This document shows, in pieces, positions 34,181-45,530 of a stretch of DNA of 64,000 bases. The stretch is from Gordionus sp. m RMFG-2023 (Eukaryota > Nematomorpha > Gordioida > Chordodea > Parachordodidae). The stretch covers positions 54,971,561-55,035,560 of the forward strand of contig NC_088775.1 in assembly GCF_954871325.1 (NCBI RefSeq), read 5' to 3'. The translations under genes and the position numbers were made by a program. A model generated the notes under the pieces. It searched no databases. It was given only the letters and a program-made list of their open reading frames with translations, and was not told where the DNA came from. Position 1 is the first letter of the stretch, and each line of letters begins with the position of its first letter.

Positions 34181-35983
34181 ATGATTTTAAGCGACCTTGA
34201 AGAGGAAAATCATACACAAAGCAGTGGAGAAGGAGATAATAATGTTAATAATAATAATGAAATAATTGAGATGGACATGATTTCAAAATCAGAGATGTTA
34301 ACTAAAATAAGAAGGAAAGACATTGATATTGAATTTAGAAAACAGAAAAAGCAAGATATGGGATAATTTCTTAATATTATAAAGGTACCTTACAAAATTT
34401 TGTAAAATGTACAAGTTGCCAAAACGTGATGTCATATAAATGTAATATTAAGACATAAATGTGTCATAAAAAATACAAAAAACATTCTGATCAGACAATA
34501 TATAATATGTTTAAAAGACAAATGTCAGATAAATCAAAAGCAGTTTTACAAAAAAATCAGTTATATTTTATATGTAAAGATCTACGACCTTTAAATGCTA
34601 CAGAAAGTGAAGGATTTTATAAGCGTGGCCAAGAGTTAATTAATGTTGGTGTTACATATGGACAAAAAAATATAAAAGATATACTTGTTAGTTGAAAAAC
34701 TCTTATGAATACAGTAGCTCCAAAAATATATGAAGAAATTAAAATTAAGATAAAAAGCTTGATCAAAAACAATTACTTGTCCATAACCACCGACTTTTGG
34801 ACAGATTAGTATAAAAATCGTAGTTTTTTAACTATTACTGGGCATATTATCAATAAGGATTTTGAATTAAAATCATTTGTTTTGGCTACAAGGGTAATGG
34901 ATGAAAAAAAAACAGGAGTCAATATCAAAATTATAGTAAATTCAATTTTGGAAGAATACACAGACATAGAAAATTATTTAAGTAAATGTATAGTAGTAAC
35001 TGATGACGGGGCAAACCTAATATGTGCATTTAAAGATGATGAAAGATGCCATATATTAAACAACATTATGCATTACATTTTTGATAATTGTTTACATGAA
35101 ATAGCTGTAAATATAAATGGTGTGAAAAAAATAGTACAGTATTTCAAACAATCAACAGCTAACAGCAAACTAGGCTACACTCTTAAACAAGATGTGTTAA
35201 CTAGATGGAACTCTGTATATATCATGATACAGAGTTTCTTAAAATCATATTCCAAAATTCAGGTGTACTTGCTTAGCAAGCAAGAATAAAATCGACTAGC
35301 CACTGTTGATATTACCATCTTACGGCAGTTAGAATTTTTTTTATCAATAATTAAAGAATGCTCGGAAAATTTGAGTGCCGATTCCCATCCCACAATAAAT
35401 GAAGTTTATCGGTCGAGACAAAAATTATTACAGTTTTGTCAACCCTCTGAAGGGGATACAACAATAATAGAAGCCTTAAAAATCAGGACTGGATGTCTTT
35501 TAAAAGAAAGATTCATCATGCAGCCCCTACATAAAGTAGGCTTAATTTTGGATCCCAATTTCAAAAGCCTTAAGTTTTTATCAGAAGAAGAAAAAAACGA
35601 TATATATAAAACTACCATAAAAATGCTAAATGTCATAAAATATGATATGAATAAGTCAATGCCAAAGCCAACTATTAGCTGTCATAATTCGTTCTACACT
35701 CACAAGAAACCTAATATTCTAAATGAAACATTTAGAGAATTTTTAGATGATACTGATGAACCCTCACCATCTATCGAAGAAAGCTGCGAGGATGAACTTA
35801 AAAGATCAGAAGACAAATAATAATGATAGTATTTTGAAGTTTTGGAAGCATGAAAATTCGTTTCCTTTTTTGGAAAAATTAGCGAGTAAAATTTTATCCG
35901 CCCCTGCAAGTTCGCCATCTAGTGAAATATTGTTTTCTGTAGCCAATCGCTTGTTGGAGGAAAGGCGTACTCAATTAAAATAA
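34181..35983 (+). pseudogene. hAT-4 transposase, broken
   Basis: Order as in hAT transposases: an acidic, Asn-rich start, and a BED-like zinc finger near 34412-34455 (CTSCQNVMSYKC and NIKTH). Then come FICKDLRPLNATESEGF, YLSKCIVVTDDGANLICAF (the VTDNGANM block with catalytic Asp), TRWNSVYIMIQSFL, and finally FWKHENSFPFLEKLASKIL with PASSPSSEILFSVANRLLEE-RR, the dimerisation domain. The main frame is broken by stops at 34693, 34807 (in TDFWTD) and 35287, and a frame change before the last domain near 35800. It would have moved E1 and E2-like copies; the enzyme is dead here. Confidence 0.85.
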
Positions 35984-36292
35984 AAAAACATAGATATTAA
36001 TCTTTTTTTAAATAAAAATTTCGATTTATAAATTGTATTTATTTTTTGTTATGGAATTATAGAAATAAATAGAATAAATTCAAAAAAGTGTATAATTATA
36101 GGTTACCAATTTTGAAAAATTTAAAAACACCGTGAATTTTCGGGCGTGACGTGCGTGAATCAAAATATTGCCTTTCGTGAGCGGGCGGCTCAAAAATTTT
36201 TTATTGGTAAGCGTGAGTGGGCGTGAATTTTTTTTATTACCACCGTGAGTGAGCGGGCCGTGAATAAAAAATTAGGCCCGCGCCCACCTCTA

Positions 36293-36486
36293 ATATACTA
36301 ACTCCTATGGATTTATATAATTATGCGAGAATTAATAACCCGGGGATTAATTACATATTTGTCAGTGACTTTGAATATTTGAACTAATCTCGAAAATAGA
36401 TTTTTAACAGTCAAAGGAATTCCCGGGACACAGAAATAACATGCATTTATTCAATTGGAAGGATAAATGGAAAAGGCGATTGGAAC
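36293..36486. other. Inverted host segment between two hAT-4 copies
   Basis: A 194-bp segment between E1 and E2. It starts ATATACTA and ends ATTGGAAC, the reverse complements of the outer flanks TAGTATAT (right of E2) and GTTCCAAT (left of E1). Read on the plus strand its first part gives TPMDLYNYARINNPG and INYIFVSDFEYLN. This fits the C-terminal continuation of the SDG/HGK-family relic that now lies on the minus strand beyond E2. So the segment was flipped relative to its surroundings. Confidence 0.85.
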
Positions 36487-37282
36487 TAGAGGTGGGCGCG
36501 AGCCTAATTTTTTATTCACGGCCCGCTCACTCACGGTGGTAATAAAAAAAATTCACGCCCACTCACGCTTACCACTATAAAAAATTTTATGTATTACCAT
36601 ATTTCCATTAATTTATTATTTTTCATTGGTTGTTGTATTTTGTTGGGTCTAATAGTACTCTAGATCTTTGAGTTTAATTGGTAATAAAGAAATACTTATT
36701 ATATATTAATATAATATTATAAATTCTACTCCTTCACTACTCATACATTACATTAAAGCATTTATTACAAATAATAAAAAGTAAAAACTTTCAATGACAT
36801 TTGTAAATACTAAAAATTATAATTTAATGCGAAGAATTATATTTTCATTGTAAAATAATATATATAATAATAAAATACTTGAAAGAAGATCACTATATAC
36901 ATGTAAATAAGCTTGTTGATAAATTTGATTTGAATTTGAACATATAAATTTTAAAAGAAAAAGCTAGCAAAAGTAAAAATAGGTTCACTCGGATGTTGTT
37001 TATAAAATGCGAAAGATTTTTTGTTTTCAAAAACTAATCTTTTTTTAAAAAAAATAAATTAAATTAAATAATAAATAAAATATATATTTTTTAAAATTAT
37101 AAATTTGCAAATTTATATTAATAAAAAACAATTTTAAAAATTAAAATTTCCGTGATTTATGGAAATTTGTGTTCACGCCCACTCACGCACGGGGAAAATT
37201 TTGGAAAGGCCCGTCACGCCTAATAATTTAAAATTTCTTCACATTCACTCACGCGTAATTTCATGGCCCGCGCCCACCTCTA
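36487..37282 (-). mobile_element. hAT-4 element E2, short internally deleted copy
   Basis: 796 bp with the same TAGAGGTGGGCGCG ends as E1 but in the opposite orientation. Its right 680 bp match the reverse complement of E1's first part (31092-31795) and its left ~110 bp match E1's last part. The transposase region is missing, so it is a non-autonomous deletion derivative. Its flanks are ATTGGAAC and TAGTATAT. Confidence 0.9.
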
Positions 37283-38060
37283 TAGTATATGATTTTCATA
37301 AGGACGTTGCACGCTTGCTCTAGTGGCCAACCTCTTAGTAATTCCCCCTAAAATATCGCAAGGAGTTTTGCCATGTGCAGTTCCAAAAAATGCCATGCCT
37401 TGATCCCAAAATCATTATAATGGTTGTAGAGGTTTACAAAGTTGTTTTTTAAAAAATTATTGAAATCTTATCAAATATTTTTTTCAAGAATAGAATTAAT
37501 TTTATTTGAAATAAATTAAAGGAACAAATATTGTGTTTTTGACAATCTGATATAACCACGTAACTTACATGTTTGATGATAACGCTTTCGTGATAAAAAA
37601 TCATAAATGGATGAAGTGTTGCCTGATTATTAGTCCAATGGAAACCTTGAGCCTGATCTTGATCTGCAAAAGCTTAGTTCTCTGCAAAATCGTATATTAT
37701 TAGATATTCCCCATCCTTCAAATCTGATTAATGACTAAGATGAAATTGTTCCGAAGAAATAAATGCATGAGGAATTAAAATATTTAATTTTTCAATCAAA
37801 TACTCCATAAATTCGCTGGCGACTTAGTTAACGTTTCGAGGGTAGTACGGTCTGCTGCCAACCATTGTTTAAATGATATATAATCTATGGCATTATTATC
37901 AAACAATAAATGTAGTCTTTCTTTAAGTTTCAAAGTGCCGGGACACATTTGGCATTTCCTTAAGTAACATCAAGGCTGGGCTGGATTGCATAGACTTTGT
38001 GCAATGTAATGTTTATAATCTTTAAAGGAGGAAATGGATAGTTATGCTGGTTTGCAGTTA
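37283..38060 (-). pseudogene. SDG/HGK-family relic, copy 2
   Basis: On the minus strand, from about 37960, come CPGTLKLKERLHLLF, NNAIDYISFKQWLAADRTTL and ETL. After a decayed middle, 37440-37290 gives NLYNHYNDFGIKAWHFFGTA then HGKTPCDILGG and ITKRLATRASVQRPYENH. It is interrupted by the hAT-4 insertion at 37282. I recall W.FF.TSHGK.PCDG.GG..KR....ASLQRP as a widely spread, uncharacterised protein block in invertebrates, downstream of an SDG..QYKN motif. Its role is not known to me. The copy is broken between the two readable parts. Confidence 0.65.
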
Positions 38061-38508
38061 ACTTATATAATTTACCACCAATTATAATTAATTTAAAATT
38101 TGATGAAATGTGCTGATGCAAATTGTATGCGTTCCAAACCCGCTTGCTAAAATACAGTTTTTCAATCTCATGATAGCAAACTTGCTAAAAACTTTCTTTA
38201 TATTACTGTTTATTTCAAATTGGTAAATAATTCTTTTATATTACAAAAAACTAATCTCTTATGCACTTTATTCTTTTCCCCGTTAACTTCATTGATATAA
38301 AATTATTCATCCTGGCATATAAGTTTTTGTTTTAAGACAGAATTATAAAATTGTTATTTTGTGTTTTTTAAGATTTTTTAGGATTTTAGTTATAATGCTA
38401 TTATTCACATGTATTTATTGCCCACTTTTTTTAAAAAATGATTACTCTATATTTGGTATAAAATAGAATTTAAGCCATACTACTTATATTTAAATTGTAA
38501 TAACTATT
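38061..38508. other. No recognised feature
   Basis: AT-rich continuation of the minus-strand relic without identifiable motifs. Confidence 0.3.
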
Positions 38509-38905
38509 GGCCCAGTACTCGTCCCAATCTAGGAATTTGTACAAACATTAAGAAATATAATGTCTATCTGTAAAAAAAATTTGAAAGAAAAATAAAGCAA
38601 TTTATATTTTATAGCCATTTCCGATTTTCTATTTCCGTATATTGGTAATAGATCTGTTTTTAATATAATAAATTTTATATCATATTAAATGGCTATTCTA
38701 GAGCTATTTAATAAAATATAAATTATGTCTAAAGCTTAATTACTTTTTTAGATATTTAAAATTTAGTGTATTTTAGAATTTTCGCGTTTCTAAATATGGC
38801 AATATCTTATGAAATAAGCCTATCTGAAAAGTAATTTACATTTTTATTTTTTTAAAAAAATCGAAGAGGGTCAGGTTGAATCGTCAGTTGATTTGATATG
38901 GAATA
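38509..38905. mobile_element. Half copy of the CCATAT/AACCCGA inverted-repeat family
   Basis: Corresponds to the right half of 49013-49555: TCGTCCCAATCTAGGAATTT, TGTCTATCTGTAAAAAAAAT, then ATATGGCAATATCTTATGAA, a CGAAGAGGGTCAGGTTGAAT stretch, and TTGATATGGAATACAAC at the end. The left half is missing. Confidence 0.6.
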
Positions 38906-39231
38906 CAACATATATATATTATTAATTAAATAATAGGTAGACAATTCTTCATTATAAATTTCATTTGCTATTTTTAGCAAATACCAGTTGTCAAATATTT
39001 ATAAATAATCTATCCCTTTTTCTACGTTTAGTCGTGTCTTTAAATAATATAAAATATAGAATTAGTAAATCATTCACAACATTTTCAAAATTTAATGGAT
39101 GATTCGAGACATGTTTCTTATCTCTCAAAACTCACGAAAGTTGTGCATTTCGTTAAACTTTTAAGTAATTTTTTATTTAATTTAGGACATAGCCTATAAA
39201 ATAATTTATTTTATTTATATTTAATGTTAAT
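38906..39231. other. No recognised feature
   Basis: AT-rich, no shared repeat and no frame of interest. Confidence 0.3.
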
Positions 39232-39905
39232 ATTTTATTATTATAAACAAAAAAACATATATAATTTAATATTTTTTTATTTATATTATTATATTATGAA
39301 ATGAAATGAAATGAAAAAAAAAATGGATTTACTTATTTGATGTGTTTTTAATAAAAAAAATTACATATTATTTTTCTTATAATTTATTAGTGATTTTCAC
39401 ACCCAAAATTTTAAGCAAAAAAATTTTTTTGAAGTTCAAAAAGATTTTTGAACATATTTTGATTTGATAAGAATTTTGAGTTCTTTGTAAATAAATCTTT
39501 CTTGAGGAATTCTTTTGTGAATTTTATTATAAATAATAAAATTTCTTTTAGGTGAAATCTTTTATAATTTTTTTCTATCATTTTTGTAAAATTATCTATT
39601 TCTTTTAGTATATTAAAAGAGGAGGTCGTGAAGTTCCCACAATTTTTGATTTTCAATGGTTTATCAGTTGGTATGATTTGTACCCGATTTGTACCGTTTT
39701 CAGTTTGTACCATCACCGTTTTTGAGATATTTAAAGAACAAAATGGGGGGGGGGGCAACTTCACGACAGCCCCTAACTTTTGAACTTAAAAATAAAAAGT
39801 GTAGGTCGATAAAGAATGATTTGTACCGTTTACAGTTCGATTTGTACCATCACCGTTTTCCAGCTATTGACCGTTAAAAATATGGCGCCAAAAATAAAAA
39901 ACACT

Positions 39906-40765
39906 CCAAGTTTATTTTTTTAATTTTTTTAACGTACAAGGATAGAGAATCTTTTTTTCTTCATAATGATGCCTTAAATTAAGCTTTATCTTCATTATTT
40001 ATTTCGGAAATCAAATTTTAAACCTTATATTATAGCGTGAAGTTAGCCCCCCCCCTCCGATATTCAAAATTTGAGATTTTTCAAATTTTTAAAACGGGAT
40101 TGATTTGTACCGATTTGTACCGTTTCAAACTCGATTTGTACTATTACCGTTTTCCAGCTATTGACCGTTAAAGATATGGCGCCAAAAAAAACACTTACAA
40201 TTTTTTTTTTTAAATTTTTTAACGTACAACGATAGAGAATCCTTTTTTCTTCCTAATGATGCCTCAAATTAAACTTTATCTTCATTATTTATTTCGGAAA
40301 TCAAATTTTAAACCTTATATTATAGCGTGAAGTTAGCCCCCCCCCCCCCGATATTCAAAATTTGAGATTTTTCAAATTTTTAAAACGGGATTGATTTGTA
40401 CCCAATTTGTTTCAAACTCGATTTATACTATTACCGCTTTCCAGCTATTGACCGTTAAAGATATGGCGCCAAAAATAAAAACACTCAAAATTTATTTTTT
40501 TTAAATTTTTTAACGTACAACGATAGAGAATCTTTTTTTCTTCCTAATGATGCCTCAAATTAAACTTTATCTTCATTATTTATTTCGGAAATCAAATTTT
40601 AAACCTTATATTATAGCGTGAAGTTAGCCCCTCCCCCCGATATTCAAAATTTGAGATTTTTCAAATTTTTAAAACGGGATTGATTTGTACCCGATTTGTA
40701 CCGTTTCAAACTCGATTTGTACTATTACCGTTTTCTAGCTATTGACCGTTAAAGATATGACGCCT
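39906..40765 (+). repeat. Three-unit ~290-bp tandem repeat in FB-C
   Basis: The phrase GCGTGAAGTTAGCCCC recurs at about 40035, 40325 and 40617. Each unit contains a C run, TTTAAAACGGGATTGATTTG, TACCGTTTCAAACTCGATTT, and a GACCGTTAAAGATATGGCGCC segment broken off in the third. Each unit resembles an FB-C end (GTGAAGTT plus a C run), suggesting that element ends were tandemly copied. An inverted unit lies at 41020-41340. Confidence 0.85.
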
Positions 40766-41019
40766 TTACAAACAAAATCTAATAACAAAGTCATTAACAT
40801 GTTGTAATATTTTTCAATTAGTATACATGTTGATATATTTTTAAAGTGGGGATTAATACTATAAAATTATCAGTGACCCGGAGTGAACTATAACGAACCG
40901 TTAAAACATTATAAACCGTTATATATATCTGAACCGTAACCGAACCGATATAATTATTTTTTGAAGGAGTAAAATTATTAAAAAAGGTTAAGCCGGTTCA
41001 GTTTTTATAAAAAATTAAC
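40766..41019. other. Spacer with GAACCG motifs
   Basis: Contains repeated AACCGTTA/GAACCGTAACCGAACCG phrases (40895-40950), probably a separate small repeat. No gene. Confidence 0.4.
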
Positions 41020-41340
41020 TATCGTTGTACGTTAAGAAATTTCTAAAAAAAAAAAATTTGAGTGTTTTTTATTTTTGGCGTCATATTTTTAACGGTCAAT
41101 AGCTGGAAAACGGTAATAGTACAAATGAAACTGTACAAATCAATCCCGTTTTAAAAATTTTAAAAATCTCAAATTTTGAATATCGGGGGGGGGGGGCTAA
41201 CTTCACGCTATAATATAAGGTTTAAAGTTTGATTTCCGAAATAAATAATGAAGATAAAGCTTAATTTGAGGCATCATTAGGAAGAGAAAAAAATTCTCTA
41301 TCGTTGTACGTTAAAAAAATTTAAAAAAATAAATTTGGAG
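41020..41340 (-). repeat. Inverted ~290-bp unit in FB-C
   Basis: Reverse complement of the tandem unit at 39906-40765, ending at the AAATTTGGAGT target into which the retroelement went. Confidence 0.8.
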
Positions 41341-41341
41341 T

Positions 41342-41687
41342 TAATGAATAAAATACGAATACGAATAGAATAAAGTGTGTGATTGTATTAAATAAGTTAC
41401 GGAGGAATTCCCAATATATTTTTATGATTTATTTTAAAAATAAGAAGAAAAAAAAGTGATTTCAAAATGAAAATATATATTAATTTATATATATATTTAG
41501 TTGCCTTGAGATATACAAATAAATATCACTGAACTTTAAATATAAATTATTTAAGTATTTAAATATATAATAGTTTAACTGAACTTTAAATATAAATTAT
41601 TTAAGTATTTAAATATATAATAGCTTAAATGAACTTTAAATATAAATTATTTAAGTATTTAAATATATAATAGCGCACATGCAACAT
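41342..41687 (-). repeat. LTR (left copy)
   Basis: 346-bp LTR containing three tandem copies of a ~57-bp unit with GAACTTTAAATATAAATTAT. It is the 3' LTR, given the minus-strand coding direction. Confidence 0.8.
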
Positions 41688-43357
41688 GCACTCCCTCCAA
41701 AAAAAAAATATATATAAAAAAAAAATTTTAAATTTGAAAACACAACATTGTACAAAAATATGGGGAAGGAAAGAACTCGTTTGGCATGCGAGAGGTAATT
41801 TATTTTTAAGAATGAAAATATATGTATAAAGGGGAATTGGCACCATAGTTGTACATGATAGTTTTTTATGTAATTACCCTTACAAAAGGTATAAATTACA
41901 CTATCAATAGGTACAATTCACACTATAGGTGGCCAATAAACAATAAATATATTTGGAATAAAATTAATAGAATGAAGAAAATTATTTAATCAAAAAAAAC
42001 AATCATTAAAATATATGATAATTGGAGATGGTGATAAAAAAAATATAAGAAAAGCGTATTATCATAGAAAACAATTATAATTAAAGAACCATTATAATCT
42101 AAATGAATAATTTTGACCTTAGAAAATTTGAATTTCAAATGACATTACTGATCCTCTCAGTGACAATACCCCCACGCCATAATTGATTGAGGCTCACTTT
42201 GAAAAAAAAACGGAGTTGCGTAGAGTTAATTCTCAAAATTTAATTCTTTTAAAATTAAGGTAGTAAATCAAAGTCATTGTCATTTCTTTTAAATTTAAGG
42301 TTATAATCAAAGTCATTGTCATTGAACAATCAATCCTATTCGAAGCGATAACGGATTATTAAAAGTTAAAAAATTAACCCTATCTCCTATCTCTTTAGTA
42401 TTAAAATCAAAATTAAATCTAATCAAATCAAATTCTTTGATCCAATCTAGACCATATAAAGGTGGTCTCTCCCCTTCCAAAACATAAAAATCTAAATATT
42501 TAATCGTATTTAGAAATTTGACCTTACAATTAATAACTTTACCAATTAAGAGAATAATTTCTTCGAACAACTCTTCAACTCCACAACTTCATCCTTTGTA
42601 AGCTTTTCAAACTCTTTCATGGGCAAGGATGACACCGGAGAACCAGTATATATCATAAAAGAAAAATAATAATTATTAACTTGACGGTCAATCATAATAT
42701 CATTAATAAAATTAATTTTATTTCTTGGCCTGGGGTTTGTATCATCTCCGTCTTTTTGAAATTGTTGTTGTTGTTGCTGCTGTTGTTGTAATTGTTGTTG
42801 TTGGTGTTGGCCTTAAAAGTCTGCTTGTTCTCTTTCCAAGACGAATAGCCTTGCCAATCGGTTCTATCCTCTCTTCCCCAAGAATCTTTCTCTACATATG
42901 TTTTATTATTATTGATCTCCAACGATTGAAATTTGACAACAATGTCCTCTATAATATTAATCTCTGTAGTATTTTCTTCAATCAACCTTGTTTTTAGCTT
43001 TTCATTACGACAATTCAACATAAAATGCACCGACAAAAATTCAGGATTGAGCCCCGAACCATACCCTTTCAGTCTATCGAAATACTCTCTGGAAGACTCA
43101 AGTCTGTCCGGTTTTGTATTGAACAACTCCAAAATACGCGTGATCATGTTCTTTTCAACTTTCTTTTGTACTAAATCTTTCATTTGTTGATATGATAAAT
43201 TATCAGTTATCCATGATACTCACAGCCATCTCTTTATCCAATGTTTCGAATAGTTTATATTTTTTTGTAGCTTCATCTATAATATTCTCCGCAAGAAATT
43301 TTAGATCCAACGTCTTCAATAATACCTTGATCTTTACATCATTCCTATCCTCCACCA

Positions 43358-43590
43358 TAATGAATAAAATACGAATACGAATAGAATAGAATAAAGTGTG
43401 TGATTGTATTAAATAAGTTACGGAGGAATTCCCAATATATTTTTATAATTTATTTTAAAAATAAGCAAAATGAAAATATATATTAATTTATATATATATT
43501 TTGTTGCCTTGAGATATACAAATAAATATCACTGAACTTTAAATATAAATTATTTAAGTATTTAAATATATAATAGCGCACATGCAACAT
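43358..43590 (-). repeat. LTR (right copy)
   Basis: 233-bp LTR with a single copy of the ~57-bp unit. It is the 5' LTR for the minus-strand coding direction. Confidence 0.8.
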
Positions 43591-43929
43591 GAGTGTTTTT
43601 TATTTTTGGCGCCATATTTTTAACGGTCAATAGCTGGAAAACGGTGATGGTACAAATCGAACTGAAAACGGTATAAATCATTCTCTATCGACCTATGCAC
43701 TTTTTATTTTTAAGTTCAAAAGTTGGTGGGCTGTCGTGAAGTTGGCCCCCCATTTTGTTCTTTGAATATCTCAAAAACGGTGATGGTACAAATCGAACTG
43801 AAAACGGTACAAATCGGGTACAAATCAGTCCAACTGATAAACCATTGAAAATCAAAAAGTGTGGGGCCAACTTCATGGACCTTAAAAGAGGTGGTTTTTT
43901 CTAATATTTTTTTTAAAATATTTATATTA

Positions 43930-44860
43930 AACCTTTTTATGTTATTTTATATAATCCTTTTAAGGATAATATTTTAAAACAATTGTCATATTCGTTATTT
44001 ATTAACATTTTTGAAATTTTTTGACACAAAAGGATAAAAATATAATTTATATTGTAAAGATGTTAAATTATAAATTCAATGAAGATGTTCCTTGGAAAAA
44101 TGACAATTACCATAATCGGTATTTTTAAACATATTAGATTTTTTTGATGCTAATGGACAAAAATATGTATTTTTAACATATGTTAAATTAAAATTTCAAT
44201 TAAGAAGTACCATATAAAAGGGCAATCGTCATAATCGTTATTTTTAAAGATTTTTGACGCAAATGGGCAAAAATAAGTAGCTAATTAAATTAAAAATTTA
44301 GTGAAGATGTACCATACATAAGTGACAATTATCGTAATCGTTATTTTTAGAGTTTTTTAAAATATTTTTGACGTAAATGGGTTAAAATAAATATTGCTAA
44401 CATGTTTAAATAAAATTTCAGTGAAGATGTACCCTATATAAGTGTTAATTGTCATAATCGTTGTTAAAGTTTTTTAAATTTTTTTGACGTAAATGGGCTA
44501 AAATAAGTATTGCTAACATGGTTAAATAAAATTTTAGTGAAGATGTACCCTAGATAAGTGACAATTGTCATAATCGTTGTTTTTAAAGTTTTTTTGACCT
44601 AAATGGGCTAAAATAAGTATTGCCAATATGTTTAAATAAAACTTCAGTGAAGATATACTTTAGAAAAGTAACAATTGTGCCATAATCGTTATTTTTAAAG
44701 TTTTGAATTCTAACATGTTAAATTAAAAATTTAGTGAAGAAGAACCATAGATAAGTGACAACGTTACAAAAGTTTAAATTTTTCTGACGATAATAGGTAA
44801 AAATATAGATTATAAGCATATTAAATTAAAAACTCGCATGTTTAATTACAACTACAAGTA
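43930..44860 (+). repeat. ~118-bp satellite in the second FB-A-like element, left side
   Basis: About seven to eight units with GAAGATGTACCATA, AAGTGACAATTGTCATAATC, AAATGGGCTAAAATAAGTAT. Same unit and orientation as 12680-13490. The first units match the outermost units of FB-A (GAAGATGTTCCTTGGAAAAA). Confidence 0.8.
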
Positions 44861-45530
44861 AATATATTAAAAAAACTCTACCATACCTCCGCCCCGAGCC
44901 ATTTTTTTAAAAATAATTTTGGTTCGAACCTAATTTTTTTATAAAATTTAGGACAGTGATGGACTTAAATTTTTAGTGTCAAATAAATTGATATATTTAA
45001 TTCTTGTAAGAAACAAGGCGCTAATATTCTTTTTCTGTATAATATTTTTTAAAGCTTCCAACTCATAAAAAATAGACTTAGAAAACAGTAAGGAATTCAC
45101 TGCTAGAGTCTAGTTCATTACAAAATCCTAGTATATATGATTTTGTTTATTAAAAAACATTTAGTTAAAATATCTATAGCATTTAGTTAAAATATCTATT
45201 TTATATCTGACTTCGATAAAACTAATTTATAAATTTAAAAAAAAATTAAATAATGATGAATTTTTTTTTACTAAATATAATCTTTATTTATGAAATAACA
45301 TTCACTTTATATTAAATAATATATAAATGAAATATGCTAAATATTATTTATTTCCAAAAAACTTCCTTTAAATTTAAAATATTTATATCCCATGAATTTA
45401 TCGATAAGCATTGTTTAAGTGTTGTAGACGACATTCTAATTTGTTTTTACGTAAGGGTATCGGTAGGTCTGGAAAATAGTCTTTCGCTGGCAACCGATAT
45501 TTTTTGTTGCTCTAAATAATCTCTAACATG
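44861..45530. other. Centre of the second FB-A-like element
   Basis: Holds a GCCCCGAGCC fragment near 44890, probably a decayed hAT-1 piece, a short direct repeat of TTTAGTTAAAATATCTAT (45160-45200), and a 61-codon frame at 45334-45519 without a motif. Confidence 0.35.

Larger units (their letters stand above)
31092..36292 (+). mobile_element. hAT-4 element E1 with nested FB-B, inversion partner
   Basis: Ends are TAGAGGTGGGCGCGGGCC (31092) and GGCCCGCGCCCACCTCTA (to 36292), a perfect terminal repeat of the hAT type. Subterminal GCGTGA/TCACGCC motifs follow. It holds a broken hAT transposase (34181-35983) and a complete FB-B foldback inserted at 32048-34025. The 8-bp flanks do not match each other (GTTCCAAT left, ATATACTA right). 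Instead they match, inverted, the flanks of E2 at 36487-37282, which shows that an inversion joined the two elements' halves. Confidence 0.85.
41342..43590 (-). mobile_element. Ty3/Gypsy-like LTR retrotransposon fossil (gag and protease parts only)
   Basis: Bounded by two LTRs in direct orientation (41342-41687 and 43358-43590), which start TAATGAATAAAATACG and end GCACATGCAACAT. The 4-bp repeat GAGT lies at both outer edges. The left LTR is longer because a ~57-bp internal unit is present three times rather than once; elsewhere the LTRs look nearly identical by eye, so the insertion is fairly young. Coding is on the minus strand: a gag-like frame (43183-42692) with an Asn-rich tail, then a stretch with PPLYGLDWIKEFDL like the end of an aspartic protease domain (42570-42319). 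Reverse transcriptase, RNase H and integrase are not found. It is a broken, incomplete copy. Confidence 0.75.
39623..43882. mobile_element. Element FB-C, 9-bp TSD, carrying nested retroelement fossil
   Basis: Inserted in the FB-A-like arm with the direct repeat TAAAAGAGG at both edges (39614-39622, 43883-43891; one further T also matches). Ends are AGGTCGTGAAGTTCCCACA and, from the other strand, AGGTCCATGAAGTTGGCCCC. Inverted arms of about 285 bp follow, with repeated GATTTGTACCGTTTTCAG and ACCATCACCGTTTT phrases. The inside has a ~290-bp direct tandem repeat (39906-40765), an inverted unit (41020-41340) and a nested LTR-retroelement fossil. No transposase. Same duplication length and foldback architecture as FB-A and FB-B, but different termini. 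Confidence 0.8.

Noticed and set aside
35439-35918. Minus-strand frames over hAT-4 transposase
   Set aside because: Antisense shadows; the plus strand carries the recognised hAT blocks.
42725-43190. Plus-strand frames over the gag-like region
   Set aside because: Antisense shadows of the Asn-rich minus-strand frame (VVVVAAVVVIVVVG is its complement).
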